Below, piece by piece: positions 37,521 to 46,788 of a stretch of 64,000 nt of DNA. Made by a program: the position numbers and the translations under genes. Below the pieces are notes generated by a model that saw only the letters and a list, made by a program, of their open reading frames with translations, did no database searches and was not told the origin of the DNA. The DNA comes from an uncultured Prevotellaceae bacterium (GTDB lineage Bacteria; Bacteroidota; Bacteroidia; Bacteroidales; Bacteroidaceae), in assembly GCA_947169115.1 (NCBI GenBank), contig CAMVOK010000001.1, positions 1-64,000 on the forward strand, given 5' to 3'. Numbering within the stretch: position 1 is the stretch's first letter; every line of letters starts with the position of its first letter.

Positions 37521-38849
37521 TTATTTCTTGTTGTGTGCCCGCACGAGCGTTTTGAACTGCTCACCGCGGTCTTCCATATTCTTAAAGAGGTCAAAACTTG
37601 CGCAGCAGGGACTCAGCAATACCGCGTCGCCTGTCTTGGCCATGCGGATGCAAGCCTCTACACAGTCTTTCATCGAATGGGTGTCCTGTACGGGCAGTCC
37701 CAAACCATCGAAGGCTTGATGCAATTTCTGGTTGTCGGCACCCAGATATACCAGTCCGGCACATTTTTCCCTTATCAGGTCGTTCAACACCGAATAGTCG
37801 TTGCCTTTGTCCTTACCCCCTACGATTAGTATGGTGGGTCGCTCCATGGCTTGCAGGGCTACGTAACAGGCATCCACATTTGTGGCTTTCGAGTCGTTGA
37901 TGTATAGCACGCCGTCCTTTTCCTCCACACGTTCCAGTCGGTGCTCCACACCGGGAAAGTCTTTCAGACACTGTCGTATCAGTTCGTCGGGTACGCCAAT
38001 GTGACTTGTAGCCATGTAGGCTGCCAGTGCATTGCGTTTGTTGTGCTGTCCCATTTGTGAGAACGTCAGGTTCAGTTTCTCGAAGTCGGCATCCTCAAAG
38101 GGCATCAGTGTGGGATGTCCTGCTTGTGCCGGACGTGACGATGGGGTAGGACTTGGGGCATATCCTTTGGCGCGTTTCTCCAGTTCCTCATCGATGTGCT
38201 CATCCTGTTTCCAGTAAACAAAAGCATCTTCTTGGGTTTGGTTCTGTATGATGCGCATCTTCGAGTCGGTATAGTGCTGCATCTCAAACTCGTAGCGATC
38301 CAGATGGTCAGGGGTGATGTTCATCAGTACGGCCACATCGGCGCGGAACTGGAACATGTTGTCCAGTTGGAACGAACTAATCTCCAACACATACCAATCG
38401 TGGTCACCCTCGGCCACTTGCAGGGCAAAGGAACGTCCTATGTTTCCTGCCAGACCTACGTCCACGCCCCACTTCTCCATGATGTAGTAGATAAGGCTTG
38501 TCGTGGTGGTTTTACCGTTCGACCCCGTGATGCAGATGGTCTTTCCTCTGCTGTAGGACTTGGCAAACTCCAGTTCCGAGAGTATGGGAGTTCCCTGTGC
38601 AATGAGTTTCTGCACCATAGGAGCCGTATCTGGAATACCCGGACTTTTCACCACCGTGTCAGCACCCAGGATGCGCTCCTCGGTGTGTCCTCCCTCTTCC
38701 CACAGAATGCCGTGAGAATCCAGTTGCTGTTTGTATTTTTCTTTAATGGTGCCCATGTCACTTACGAACACGTCCCATCCCTGCTTCTGTGCCAGGATGG
38801 CTGTCCCTATTCCGCTTTCTGCGGCACCTAATATAGCTATTTTCTTCAT
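37521..38849 (-). CDS. murD: UDP-N-acetylmuramoylalanine--D-glutamate ligase
   Basis: About 442 residues, adding D-Glu to UDP-MurNAc-L-Ala. Seen: KKIAILGAAESGIGTA, the ATP loop GSNGKTTTTS (109-118) and ITPDHLDRYEFEM. Residues about 231-249 (SPTPSSRPAQAGHPTL region, positions 38103-38159) are Pro/Ser-rich and coded by a palindromic repeat; this looks like an insertion into a surface loop of the central domain. Start 38849 (MKKIAIL) is preferred to the in-frame ATG four codons upstream. A 105-bp heptamer array separates it from mraY. Confidence 0.93.
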   Translation of the reverse strand: MKKIAILGAAESGIGTAILAQKQGWDVFVSDMGTIKEKYKQQLDSHGILWEEGGHTEERILGADTVVKSPGIPDTAPMVQKLIAQGTPILSELEFAKSYSRGKTICITGSNGKTTTTSLIYYIMEKWGVDVGLAGNIGRSFALQVAEGDHDWYVLEISSFQLDNMFQFRADVAVLMNITPDHLDRYEFEMQHYTDSKMRIIQNQTQEDAFVYWKQDEHIDEELEKRAKGYAPSPTPSSRPAQAGHPTLMPFEDADFEKLNLTFSQMGQHNKRNALAAYMATSHIGVPDELIRQCLKDFPGVEHRLERVEEKDGVLYINDSKATNVDACYVALQAMERPTILIVGGKDKGNDYSVLNDLIREKCAGLVYLGADNQKLHQAFDGLGLPVQDTHSMKDCVEACIRMAKTGDAVLLSPCCASFDLFKNMEDRGEQFKTLVRAHNKK

Positions 38850-38850
38850 A

Positions 38851-38957
38851 TCTCTTCTCACTTCTCTCTTCTCACTTCTCTCTTCTCACTTCTCACCTCT
38901 CACCTCTCACCTCTCACCTCTCACTCACCTCTAAACCTCTAAACTTCTCACTTCTCA
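38851..38957. repeat. Heptamer array between mraY and murD
   Basis: On the transcribed minus strand this is a purine tract of about 13 imperfect units of GTGAGAA / GAGAGGT type with 7-bp period. It provides the mraY stop codon (38955-38957) and ends next to the murD start. Confidence 0.8.
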
Positions 38958-40217
38958 CCTTATCTTCAACGTAATTATCGCCAACGCCGAGGTTATCACG
39001 GTCACAATCCAGAAACGGGTTGTAATCTTCGATTCCAGCCAACATCCTTTTGGCCAATTCCAAAGAATACGAAAATCAGTGGGTAACTGACCTGGTTTGA
39101 TGCGGAAGGCATCGTGGATGGGAGCACGTTTGAAAACGCGCAATTTCAGTCCCTTCTTGTTGCCCATCTTGGCATAATTGGTCTGTAGCAGCACACTGAT
39201 GCTCTCGCACAGGAACACGAAGCACAGCACGGGTATGAGCAGTTCCTTGTGTATGATGACAGCCGTTACGGCGATGATGCCGCCGATGGCCAGACTACCC
39301 GTGTCGCCCATAAACACCTGGGCAGGATAAGCGTTATACCACAGGAAACCAATGAGTGCACCCATGAATGCCAGCAGGAAGATAACCAACTCCTCGCTTC
39401 TGGGTACATACATGATGTTCAGGTACGATGCCATGCCGATGTGACTGCTTACGTAGGCCAATATGGCAAGAGCCATGACGATGATGGCCGAGTTTCCGGC
39501 ACACATACCGTCCATACCGTCGTTCAGGTTCGAACCGTTGCTCACGGCCATCACCACAAAAGTAGTGATGAATACGAAGAAAATCCATCCGGCAGCCGTG
39601 CGATATGGTCCCATCCATCGGAACATTTCGCTATAGCTCAGGTTATTGTTCTTGACAAAGGGGATGGTGGTGATGGTACTCTTCACGGGTTCACTTTTGT
39701 ACACCACTTCCGTACCGTTCTTGTTATCGATTTGCACGTTCTCGCGAATAACGGCATCCGGACTCATCCACAAGGTCAGTCCTATGCCCAGTCCCAGTAG
39801 GGCCTGTCCGGCCAGTTTGAAGATGGGGCGCAGTCCGTCCTTCGTGATTTTCATTTTTATGTAGTCGTCAAGGAAACCTATGCCTCCGAGCCACAGGGTG
39901 GTGACGATCATCATGAGCATGTATATGTTACGCAGTCGTCCCAGCAGCAGACAGGGAATGACCGTGGCCACGATAATGATGAGTCCTCCCATTGTGGGTA
40001 CTCCCTTTTTCTCTACGCCGTAGGGGTCGATGCTGACGTCGCGCTGGGCTTCGCTGGCATTGTGGCGTTTCATCCATTTGATGAAGAACTCGCCAAACCA
40101 TATCGAGATGATAAGCGAGAGCACCAGGGTAAGTATGGCACGGAACGAAATATAGCTCCACAGGTGTGCACCAGGGATTCCGAATTCTCCGAGATATCTA
40201 AACAGATAGTATAACAT
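38955..40217 (-). CDS. mraY: Phospho-N-acetylmuramoyl-pentapeptide transferase
   Basis: A 420-residue membrane enzyme forming lipid I on undecaprenyl phosphate. Hallmarks: GVPTMGGL, LGFLDDY-like GGIGFLDDYIKM, NLNDGMDGMCAGNSA and the FMGDTGSLAIGG loop. About ten helices. Length is longer than E. coli MraY because of a periplasmic insert (about 165-205), common in Bacteroidota. The stop codon lies inside the heptamer array. Confidence 0.96.
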   Translation of the reverse strand: MLYYLFRYLGEFGIPGAHLWSYISFRAILTLVLSLIISIWFGEFFIKWMKRHNASEAQRDVSIDPYGVEKKGVPTMGGLIIIVATVIPCLLLGRLRNIYMLMMIVTTLWLGGIGFLDDYIKMKITKDGLRPIFKLAGQALLGLGIGLTLWMSPDAVIRENVQIDNKNGTEVVYKSEPVKSTITTIPFVKNNNLSYSEMFRWMGPYRTAAGWIFFVFITTFVVMAVSNGSNLNDGMDGMCAGNSAIIVMALAILAYVSSHIGMASYLNIMYVPRSEELVIFLLAFMGALIGFLWYNAYPAQVFMGDTGSLAIGGIIAVTAVIIHKELLIPVLCFVFLCESISVLLQTNYAKMGNKKGLKLRVFKRAPIHDAFRIKPGQLPTDFRILWNWPKGCWLESKITTRFWIVTVITSALAIITLKIR

Positions 40218-40334
40218 GGGAAAAATGTAAAATGTTAAATGTCAAATGGATAACGTATAATGTTCAATGTTCAATTCTCTAACCAGACGGCCGAAGGCCT
40301 ACGCTTGGCTCGTCCAAGAATGTTCAATGTTCAA
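40218..40334. repeat. Heptamer-type repeats between murE and mraY
   Basis: After the mraY start, 40221-40250 is a run of AAAATGT / TAAATGT / CAAATGG heptamers. ATGTTCAATGTTCAA, a doubled heptamer, occurs twice (40259-40274 and 40319-40334) on either side of a hairpin-forming segment (GGCCGAAGGCC, CTTGGCTCGTCCAAG). The murE stop codon lies in the second copy. Confidence 0.7.
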
Positions 40335-41775
40335 AGCACTCGCGAATGACTTCGTGGTCATCGAAGTGATGTTTCACACCCTGTATGATTTGGTAGTCCT
40401 CATGTCCTTTTCCGGCCACCAGAATGACGTCGCCCGGACGTGCCATCATGCAAGCCGTCCGTATGGCTTCCCGTCGGTCAACGATGGTCAGCACCGTGCG
40501 ACGCTGCTCGTCGGTGAGTCCGGCCAACATATCGTTGATGATGTCCTGTGGGTCTTCGTTACGGGGGTTGTCGCTGGTGATGATGACACGGTCGCTGTTC
40601 TTCACGGCTTCCTGGGCCATCAGGGGACGTTTCCCCTTGTCGCGGTTGCCGCCGGCACCGCACACCGTCCAGCATTCTCCCTTCTTTTGCAGTACCTCGT
40701 TGATGGTTGTCAACACATTTACCAGGGCATCGGGGGTGTGGGCATAATCTACGATAGCCGTTACGCCCTCTCTACTACGGATGGCCTCGAAACGTCCGTT
40801 TACGGGTTTCAGGGTACTCAGGGCCACTAATACTTCTTCGGGTTCATGACCGAGCATGACTGCAGCTCCATATACGGCCAGCAGATTGCTCACGTTGAAA
40901 CGTCCCACAAACTGCACGAATACCTCCCTGCCGTCCACGGTCAGATCCATACCCTCAAAACCTTCCTCCAAGATACGTGCCTTGAAGTCGGCTATGGTTC
41001 GCTGGGCGTATGTCTTCACCGTTGCCTTGGTGTTCTGCACCATGAACATGCCGTTCTTGTCGTCGGCGTTTGTGATGGCAAAGGCTTCCTTGGGGAGCAT
41101 GTCGAAGAAACCTTTCTTGGCATCGCGGTAAGCCTCGAAGGTCTTATGGTAGTCCAGATGGTCGCGTGTGAGATTCGTAAACAGTCCCCCGGCAAATGTC
41201 AGTCCTCCGATGCGGTGCTGTACCACGGAGTGACTGCTCACCTCCATGAAGGCATACTGGCATCCCTCGTCGGCCATTTGTCCGAGCAGACGGTTCAGGG
41301 TGATGGGGTCAGGGGTTGTACATTCGGTGGGAACTGCCTTTCCGTCGATGTAGTTACATACCGTACTGCATAGTCCTGCTTTGTAACCGAATTTGCGGAA
41401 CATCTGATAGAGTAGGGTGGCAATGGTGGTTTTTCCGTTTGTTCCCGTCACACCGATGAGTTTCATCCGTTGGGTCGGGTCGCCATAATAGTGGGTGGCT
41501 AAGGGTCCCACTGCGGTTTCCGTGCTCTCGTAAACCACGTAGGTCACACCTTCTGCCAGTGTTTCGGGTAGCGTTTCGCAAATGATGCATGTCGCTCCCA
41601 GTTCTATGGCTTTCGCAATAAACTGGTGCCCGTCCACCTGTGTGCCGCGCATGGCCACAAAGGCATTCCCCGTTGTCACTCGCCGCGAGTCTATCTCTAT
41701 GCCCGTCACCTCCAGCGTGTCATTTCCAGTCACGCTGAGGGGAGTGGTTGTCTCTATCAGTTGTTTTATGGTCAT
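40324..41775 (-). CDS. murE: UDP-N-acetylmuramoyl-tripeptide synthetase
   Basis: A 483-residue Mur ligase adding the third stem residue. ATP loop [13 protein letters not shown] begins near 108. The C-domain carries SDNPRNEDP, the DNPR motif associated with meso-diaminopimelate specificity, which is the usual residue in Bacteroidota. The last two residues and stop (Glu-His-stop) are coded by the TTGAACA repeat. Confidence 0.95.
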   Translation of the reverse strand: MTIKQLIETTTPLSVTGNDTLEVTGIEIDSRRVTTGNAFVAMRGTQVDGHQFIAKAIELGATCIICETLPETLAEGVTYVVYESTETAVGPLATHYYGDPTQRMKLIGVTGTNGKTTIATLLYQMFRKFGYKAGLCSTVCNYIDGKAVPTECTTPDPITLNRLLGQMADEGCQYAFMEVSSHSVVQHRIGGLTFAGGLFTNLTRDHLDYHKTFEAYRDAKKGFFDMLPKEAFAITNADDKNGMFMVQNTKATVKTYAQRTIADFKARILEEGFEGMDLTVDGREVFVQFVGRFNVSNLLAVYGAAVMLGHEPEEVLVALSTLKPVNGRFEAIRSREGVTAIVDYAHTPDALVNVLTTINEVLQKKGECWTVCGAGGNRDKGKRPLMAQEAVKNSDRVIITSDNPRNEDPQDIINDMLAGLTDEQRRTVLTIVDRREAIRTACMMARPGDVILVAGKGHEDYQIIQGVKHHFDDHEVIRECFEH

Positions 41776-41786
41776 TGTGTTTGGTA

Positions 41787-43823
41787 TTATTTCAATCTTA
41801 GTGTTATGGTCTTCCCCTTGGCTTCTTTGGTGCCGGCAGGCAGACTTTGTTCCTTCACCACGCCCTCACCGCGTAGTTGTACCTTCATGCCGGCTTTTTG
41901 CAGGGCATACGTGGCATCTTTGGCTCCCATGCCCATGACATCGGGCACCGTGCCTATGGTCACTTCTGTGTTTCCTTTGACAAAGGTGGGGGTGAACACG
42001 CTGGTGGAGTCGGCAGCCTCCCGTGGGTCACGATATACGCCCTGGTTCATCACCAGTTGACTGATTTCGCTGAACACGGGACCGCATTGTCCACCACCCG
42101 AAGCTGGCAGTCCACGTTTGCGGATGCAGACGATGCACGAGTATTTCGGGTCGTCGCTGGGGAAGAAACCGCAGAAACTTACCATGTAGGCATGACTGGC
42201 ATAACTGCCGTTTTCGGCCACTTGGGCCGTTCCTGTCTTTCCACTGACCTTAAAACGCTTGTTGCCGGCCTTACGACCTAAGCCCTCGCTGACAACTTTC
42301 TCCAGAATCATGCGTATGTCCTTGAGGGTGTGGTCGGAGCAGATTCTCTCCTTGATGACCTCCACGGGATATTCCCTCACGATTTGTCCGTTCTCCATTT
42401 CTGCCTTCACAAAGCGGGGACGCACGAAACGACCGTTGTTGGCGATGGCGTTGTAGAAGGCCACTGTGCTGATAGGGGGAATCTGGGTCTCATAGCCGAT
42501 ACTCATCCAGGCCAGGGCCGTCTTCGACCAGTTTCCGGTCTGTTTGTTGGTGTCCGGCATTCTCACACGGGGATTAGCTCCCATAGGCATTCCCAAGGGG
42601 ATTCCCACGCCCAGGTTGTACAACCCCTGTACGTATTTCTCGGGATGGTCGTGGTAGAGGTCATCGATGATGCGACTCACACCGATGTTCGAACTCTGTT
42701 CCAGCACCTGCGATACGGTCAGTATGCCATATCCGCCCTTGTGCCAGTTGTGGTCCTTCATGGGTCGTCCGTGCATCATGTATATACCTCCGTTTCCATC
42801 CACTGTGGTCTCTGGCGTAATCTTTCCGTCCTCCAAGGCCACCATGATACTTCCCGTTTTGAAGGTAGAACCTGGTTCCCAAAGGGCATTGATGGCATCG
42901 TTCTGGGCTTCGTAGTATTCGCTCACACCCGTTTCCTCGTTTCTGTATCGGGTCAGACTCACCATAGCCTTGATGTCGCCAGTCTTCACTTCCATCAGGA
43001 TGACTACGCCCTTGTCTCCGTTCACCTCTTTCAGCTTGTTTCGGATGGCCTTTTCGGCGATGTCCTGCATGGTGGCATCGATGGTACATACCAAATCGTG
43101 TCCGTTGACGGGTTTACGGTCGAAGAAACTTATGCGCTTGTCCATCACCTTTGTGCGGTGCATGATGCCGTCGGTACCGCGCAGGATGGTGTCGTAGCAC
43201 CATTCCAGACCGCTCTTGGCACGTCCCGAGTCTTGCGACAGGTCACCCAGTGTGCGTGAGGCCAGCGAACCGTATAGTTTTGTCCGTAGCATGATGCGTT
43301 CGGGACAGAAACCACCCTTGAAGGGCGTTTCTCTCAGCAGGGGCAGTTCCTTGCACTGCTTATACTGGATATAACTGGCCAGACGTGGATAGAGATTCCA
43401 GGCGTGTGACCCGCGTCGTTTTCCCTCCAGAATGCGCTGGCGGAACCAGTCGGTGGTCTTGTCGGGGAATATCTTGTGCAGTCCCTCGGCAATGCTGTCG
43501 AGTTTCTCTGCCAGTTCGTTGTCGCGCCACTCCTGTGCTTTGCGTCGTGCGGTGGTGTCCTTGTCGATGACCACGAAATCCATGAACAGACGGTATTTGG
43601 GCAACGAGGCCACCATCACCTGACCGTCGGCTGAGAGGATGTTTCCACGCATGGCCTCCACACGCAGACTGTCGGAGATGAACCTTTGGCTCACCTGATT
43701 CCAGTAGTCGGCTTTGAAAAGCATCGTGCTTAGGGCAGTTCCCAGAATGTACACCCCTATCAGACTAATGACGATAAGGATGATGCGGAAACGCTGTATG
43801 GATTTCTTGTTATCGGGGTTCAT
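41787..43823 (-). CDS. ftsI: Penicillin-binding protein, class B (FtsI/PBP3) with PASTA domain
   Basis: A 678-residue septal transpeptidase: N-terminal membrane helix (about 13-35), dimerisation domain, and transpeptidase domain with S319-TFK, a QSSN motif near 373 and KTGTAQ near 536. A single PASTA domain closes the protein ([20 protein letters not shown]...). Normally paired with FtsW; both are in this operon. Gaps to murE (11 bp) and ftsL (7 bp) are small. Confidence 0.95.
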   Translation of the reverse strand: MNPDNKKSIQRFRIILIVISLIGVYILGTALSTMLFKADYWNQVSQRFISDSLRVEAMRGNILSADGQVMVASLPKYRLFMDFVVIDKDTTARRKAQEWRDNELAEKLDSIAEGLHKIFPDKTTDWFRQRILEGKRRGSHAWNLYPRLASYIQYKQCKELPLLRETPFKGGFCPERIMLRTKLYGSLASRTLGDLSQDSGRAKSGLEWCYDTILRGTDGIMHRTKVMDKRISFFDRKPVNGHDLVCTIDATMQDIAEKAIRNKLKEVNGDKGVVILMEVKTGDIKAMVSLTRYRNEETGVSEYYEAQNDAINALWEPGSTFKTGSIMVALEDGKITPETTVDGNGGIYMMHGRPMKDHNWHKGGYGILTVSQVLEQSSNIGVSRIIDDLYHDHPEKYVQGLYNLGVGIPLGMPMGANPRVRMPDTNKQTGNWSKTALAWMSIGYETQIPPISTVAFYNAIANNGRFVRPRFVKAEMENGQIVREYPVEVIKERICSDHTLKDIRMILEKVVSEGLGRKAGNKRFKVSGKTGTAQVAENGSYASHAYMVSFCGFFPSDDPKYSCIVCIRKRGLPASGGGQCGPVFSEISQLVMNQGVYRDPREAADSTSVFTPTFVKGNTEVTIGTVPDVMGMGAKDATYALQKAGMKVQLRGEGVVKEQSLPAGTKEAKGKTITLRLK

Positions 43824-43830
43824 CGTGGGT

Positions 43831-44226
43831 CTATTCGTTCGGGTTTATGGTAAATGGAGGCTCTTTCGAGGGTACGAGTGTACTGTCCCCCATCTGTTTC
43901 AGTCGTTCTTCTATCTGGCTCTGACGGGTGGCTGTCGTGAGTTCACTGGAGCGTGTGAGTGCACGGTACCGCCAGTCCTCCACGTCTTTCAGCAGCTGTT
44001 CTTTCTGTATCATTTCCTGCTGGGCCTGATAACGGTTGGTCACCATGAGCAGGATGCCCAACAGGATGAGCAGGAACAGGGGAATCTGGTTCAGGAACCA
44101 TCGTCCGTCGATGTTCATCGACTTCACGACCTCTCGCAGATTGCGACCTTCGGCAGCATCCGACTCACCCTCTGTGAAGAGCGAGCCCCACCATCTTCGT
44201 TTATTGTCTTTATTTTTATCGCTCAT
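43831..44226 (-). CDS. ftsL: FtsL-like cell division protein
   Basis: A 131-residue bitopic protein: a basic N-terminus (NKDNKRRWWGSLF), one membrane helix (LNQIPLFLLILLGILLMVTN, about 64-83) and a short coiled coil (QQEMIQKEQLLKDVEDWRYRAL). Sequence is poorly conserved; the position between rsmH and ftsI and the topology support FtsL. Confidence 0.8.
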   Translation of the reverse strand: MSDKNKDNKRRWWGSLFTEGESDAAEGRNLREVVKSMNIDGRWFLNQIPLFLLILLGILLMVTNRYQAQQEMIQKEQLLKDVEDWRYRALTRSSELTTATRQSQIEERLKQMGDSTLVPSKEPPFTINPNE

Positions 44227-44240
44227 CGCTAATTTTTTTT

Positions 44241-44300
44241 CTTTTCACTTCTCACTTCTCACTTTTAATTTTTCACTCTTCACTCTTCACTCTTCACTTT
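44241..44300. repeat. Heptamer array at the rsmH 3' end
   Basis: On the transcribed minus strand: GAGTGAA repeated at the rsmH stop (three units), then GTGAGAA-type units up to about 40 bp before ftsL. The last codons of rsmH and its TGA lie inside the array. Confidence 0.75.
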
Positions 44301-45212
44301 CTCCCCCACTCTCATCTTCGCACTCCTGCTTCTCGGGTTTTCTGCCTGTTCCTCGGCACTGGGCACCTGCATTTTTCCGATGCAGCGCAGGGGGGAGAGT
44401 ATGTTTCCATACATGTCCTGTTCTGTTTTCCCTTCCAGGTTGCCGCTTCTCATCATGTTCTTCACCATGCGGTCTTCCAGCGAGTGGTAAGTCAGCACCA
44501 CCAGTCTTCCGCCTGGTTTCAGCACTTTGGTTGTGGCCTGTAACATCTGGCGCAGGGCTTTCATTTCCCCGTTCACTTCAATGCGCAGGGCTTGGAACAC
44601 GCGTGCCAGGTCTTTCTTTTCACGCTGCCGTCCCAGCAGGGGAGATACCACTTCGGCCAGTTGTCCTGTTGTGTCGATGCTTTTCTCCGTCCGTGCCTTG
44701 ACGATGGCTGCTGCCAGTCGGCGTGCGTCCTTCAGTTCGCCATACAGACGCAGGATGTCTGTCAGCTGTTCCTCCGAATAGGTGTTCACCACCTCTCGTG
44801 CCGTCAGGCGTGCCCGTTGGTTCATGCGCATGTCCAGGGGGGCATCGAATCGGAAACTGAATCCGCGTTCTCCCTCGTCCAGGTGATGACTGCTCACGCC
44901 CAAGTCGGCCAGTATGCCGTCCACTCCCTCCAGTCCGTAGTATTGTACCCAGTTCGCTATGTGGCGGAAATTGCTGCGCACAAAGGTGAATCTTTTGTCG
45001 TCTGGGGCTCCGGCCATTGCGTCCAGGTCCTGATCGAAGCCATATAGTCGTCCTTTTTCTCCCATCCGTGCCAGTATTGCCCGACTATGTCCGCCCCCGC
45101 CGAATGTGAGGTCCAGATACACACCGTCTGGCTTAATATCCAGTCCCTCCATGGTTTCTTGTAGCATTACGGGAGTGTGGTAGTCATAACTCATTTGGGT
45201 ACAATCTGGCAT
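44280..45212 (-). CDS. rsmH: 16S rRNA (cytosine1402-N4)-methyltransferase
   Basis: A 310-residue SAM-dependent methyltransferase that modifies C1402 of 16S rRNA (formerly MraW). Seen: YHTPVMLQETMEGL, the SAM loop DLTFGGGGHSRAIL, ADLGVSSHHLD and GRLVVLTYHSLEDRMVK. Alternative ATG at 45194. It is the first gene of the division and wall cluster; mraZ, which usually precedes it, is absent. A TACCTTTA box (about 45231-45238) may be its promoter. Confidence 0.95.
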   Translation of the reverse strand: MPDCTQMSYDYHTPVMLQETMEGLDIKPDGVYLDLTFGGGGHSRAILARMGEKGRLYGFDQDLDAMAGAPDDKRFTFVRSNFRHIANWVQYYGLEGVDGILADLGVSSHHLDEGERGFSFRFDAPLDMRMNQRARLTAREVVNTYSEEQLTDILRLYGELKDARRLAAAIVKARTEKSIDTTGQLAEVVSPLLGRQREKKDLARVFQALRIEVNGEMKALRQMLQATTKVLKPGGRLVVLTYHSLEDRMVKNMMRSGNLEGKTEQDMYGNILSPLRCIGKMQVPSAEEQAENPRSRSAKMRVGEKVKSEE

Positions 45213-45430
45213 GTCTTATGCATTTCGGGCGTAAAGGTACAAAAAAGTTTTGATATTTCGGTTTAAAAATCAAAATTTATTAATCAAAATTTCATATTTT
45301 TTTTCTTGTTATAACATGGACATGTCGGAATGGTTTGGAAATCAAGTCTATGCGCGCGTACGCGAAATATATAATAATGTATGCCTATCAAAATACTTCC
45401 TTGTATGGCCCCCTATAACACCCCTCTTTC

Positions 45431-45514
45431 GTCAACCTTATGACGGAGCTCCGTCATAAGGTTGACCAAGCTTCGTCATAAGGTTGACGAGCCTCCGTCA
45501 TAAGGTTGACGAAG
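45431..45514. repeat. 36-bp perfect palindrome plus 22-bp tandem repeats
   Basis: 45431-45466 is a perfect 36-bp palindrome built from an inverted and a direct copy of CGTCATAAGGTTGAC. Three direct 22-bp units follow in register (45449-45470, 45471-45492, 45493-45514), each with this 15-bp core and a 7-bp spacer. Size and layout recall plasmid iterons or an operator array. It sits between the divergent rsmH and AraC-type genes. Confidence 0.85.
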
Positions 45515-45540
45515 TCCCGACGTACTTATGCCTTTCACCC

Positions 45541-45660
45541 TTCACCCTTAATCCTTCACCCCTAATCTCTCTCCTCTCTCTTCTCACTTCTCACTTCTCA
45601 CTTCTCACTCTCTCCCCTTCTCACCTCTCACTCCTCACATTCCCCTCTTCTCCCTTTCTC
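45541..45660. repeat. Pyrimidine-rich heptamer array upstream of the regulator
   Basis: Repeats of CTTCTCA, CCTCTCA and CTTCACC type, mostly with 7-bp period, fill the space up to the regulator promoter. The rest of 45213-45690 is AT-rich with a CGCGTACGCG palindrome at 45355-45364; no gene was seen there. Confidence 0.7.
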
Positions 45661-45685
45661 ATGTCAGAAAAATTATGTAATTTTG
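45655..45685 (+). promoter_or_regulatory. Promoter of the AraC-type regulator (leaderless)
   Basis: TTTC (45655-45658), exactly 19 bp, TAATTTTG (45678-45685). Only five bases (CCCCC) separate the -7 box from the ATG at 45691, so the transcript should start at or within a few bases of the start codon. Confidence 0.65.
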
Positions 45686-45690
45686 CCCCC

Positions 45691-46788
45691 ATGAACATAC
45701 AACACATCTATTTCGACATATTTCTGAGCTGCGGTATCGTGCATCTGATTTTGACCGCAGTCATGGCACTTTTTGCCCGTCACCAGGTAAAATATCTGGC
45801 TATTGCCTGGATTATGGGAATTTTTGCTTTTTCTTTTCTACCTCTTGCCTCGTATGCCTCTACCGAAGGACCACATCCGGGTGTGCTCCATCCTGCCATG
45901 CTGACTTCTCTCATGGCCACTTCCTTTTTGCAGAGTATCTATCCCTTGTCCATTCCCCTTCCCGGTTATTTGCAGTGGGGACGCATGTGGCGTTATGCTT
46001 CGCCGGCCATCGCCTTCTTGGCCTTTTATGCCTTCGGGTTTGCTATGGGGAGCAAACAGGTGGTGATAGAGACTTTTTCCGATTTCCGGACCAACCTCCT
46101 CAGTAGTGACTTGCTCATCCGCCTGGGTATGCTCCTGACCAGTTTCTACTACATTTTCAACATCTTCCGCCTTCCGCACCGTTTGGCTCACGTGGCTTAT
46201 CCCCGCTATCTGATAGCCTATAGTTCACTGCTGGGACTGAATGACATTTTCTTCCTCTACATCGCCTTTAACTACCACACTTCCCTCATCATGGTGTATG
46301 CCGTCATATTTACTCTACTGAATGCTTACCTGTGTATGCGTGTGTTGGAGAGCTTGGCCCTGGAACTTCCCAAACCAGTCATTGTAGAGGTAAAGGAAAT
46401 GCCTACGGAAGAGGAAATTGTGGCTTCGGAACAAGACTTTAACGATGCGAACCTCAAGCGTTTCCAGCGTGCTGAATATTGGATGCAGAACCATCGTGAT
46501 GTATGGACTGACAGCGGTTTTAAGCGTGATGACCTCTGTCGCGAGACGGGTATTAACCGCCACCTGCTATTGCAGTGTTTGCGTAGTCAGGGCTACAACA
46601 ATGTGCATGACTACATCAACTCTTATCGCATCGACGAACTCAAGCGGCTCATTCGTGCCCGAAAAGTCACCACGGTTAACGGGGCTATGGATGTAGGCTT
46701 TGGAACGGTAAAAACTGTACGCACTTGTTTCGAAAAAGTGGTGGGAATCTCCATCGACCGTTATTTAGAACATCCGGAATCCCGTTAA
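45691..46788 (+). CDS. Membrane-anchored AraC-type transcriptional regulator
   Basis: About 365 residues. The first 225 form six or seven membrane helices (FDIFLSCGIVHLILTAVMALF, LIMVYAVIFTLLNAYL), followed by an acidic linker and a C-terminal AraC-type HTH pair (DLCRETGINRHLLLQCLRSQ and TTVNGAMDVGFGTVKTVRTCF). Such regulators are common beside Bacteroidota surface-structure loci. It lies directly upstream of, and on the same strand as, the DUF4493 gene set, its likely target. The chosen ATG follows the promoter directly; in-frame ATGs at 45484 and 45661 would begin upstream of it. Confidence 0.8.
   Translation: MNIQHIYFDIFLSCGIVHLILTAVMALFARHQVKYLAIAWIMGIFAFSFLPLASYASTEGPHPGVLHPAMLTSLMATSFLQSIYPLSIPLPGYLQWGRMWRYASPAIAFLAFYAFGFAMGSKQVVIETFSDFRTNLLSSDLLIRLGMLLTSFYYIFNIFRLPHRLAHVAYPRYLIAYSSLLGLNDIFFLYIAFNYHTSLIMVYAVIFTLLNAYLCMRVLESLALELPKPVIVEVKEMPTEEEIVASEQDFNDANLKRFQRAEYWMQNHRDVWTDSGFKRDDLCRETGINRHLLLQCLRSQGYNNVHDYINSYRIDELKRLIRARKVTTVNGAMDVGFGTVKTVRTCFEKVVGISIDRYLEHPESR

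Noticed and set aside
45250..45459. 69-codon frame in the rsmH/regulator gap
   Set aside because: AT-rich low-complexity start, runs into the palindrome, and no similarity recognised.
45449..45514. 22-bp repeats as a CRISPR array
   Set aside because: Spacers are only 7 bp and nearly identical; there are no cas genes.
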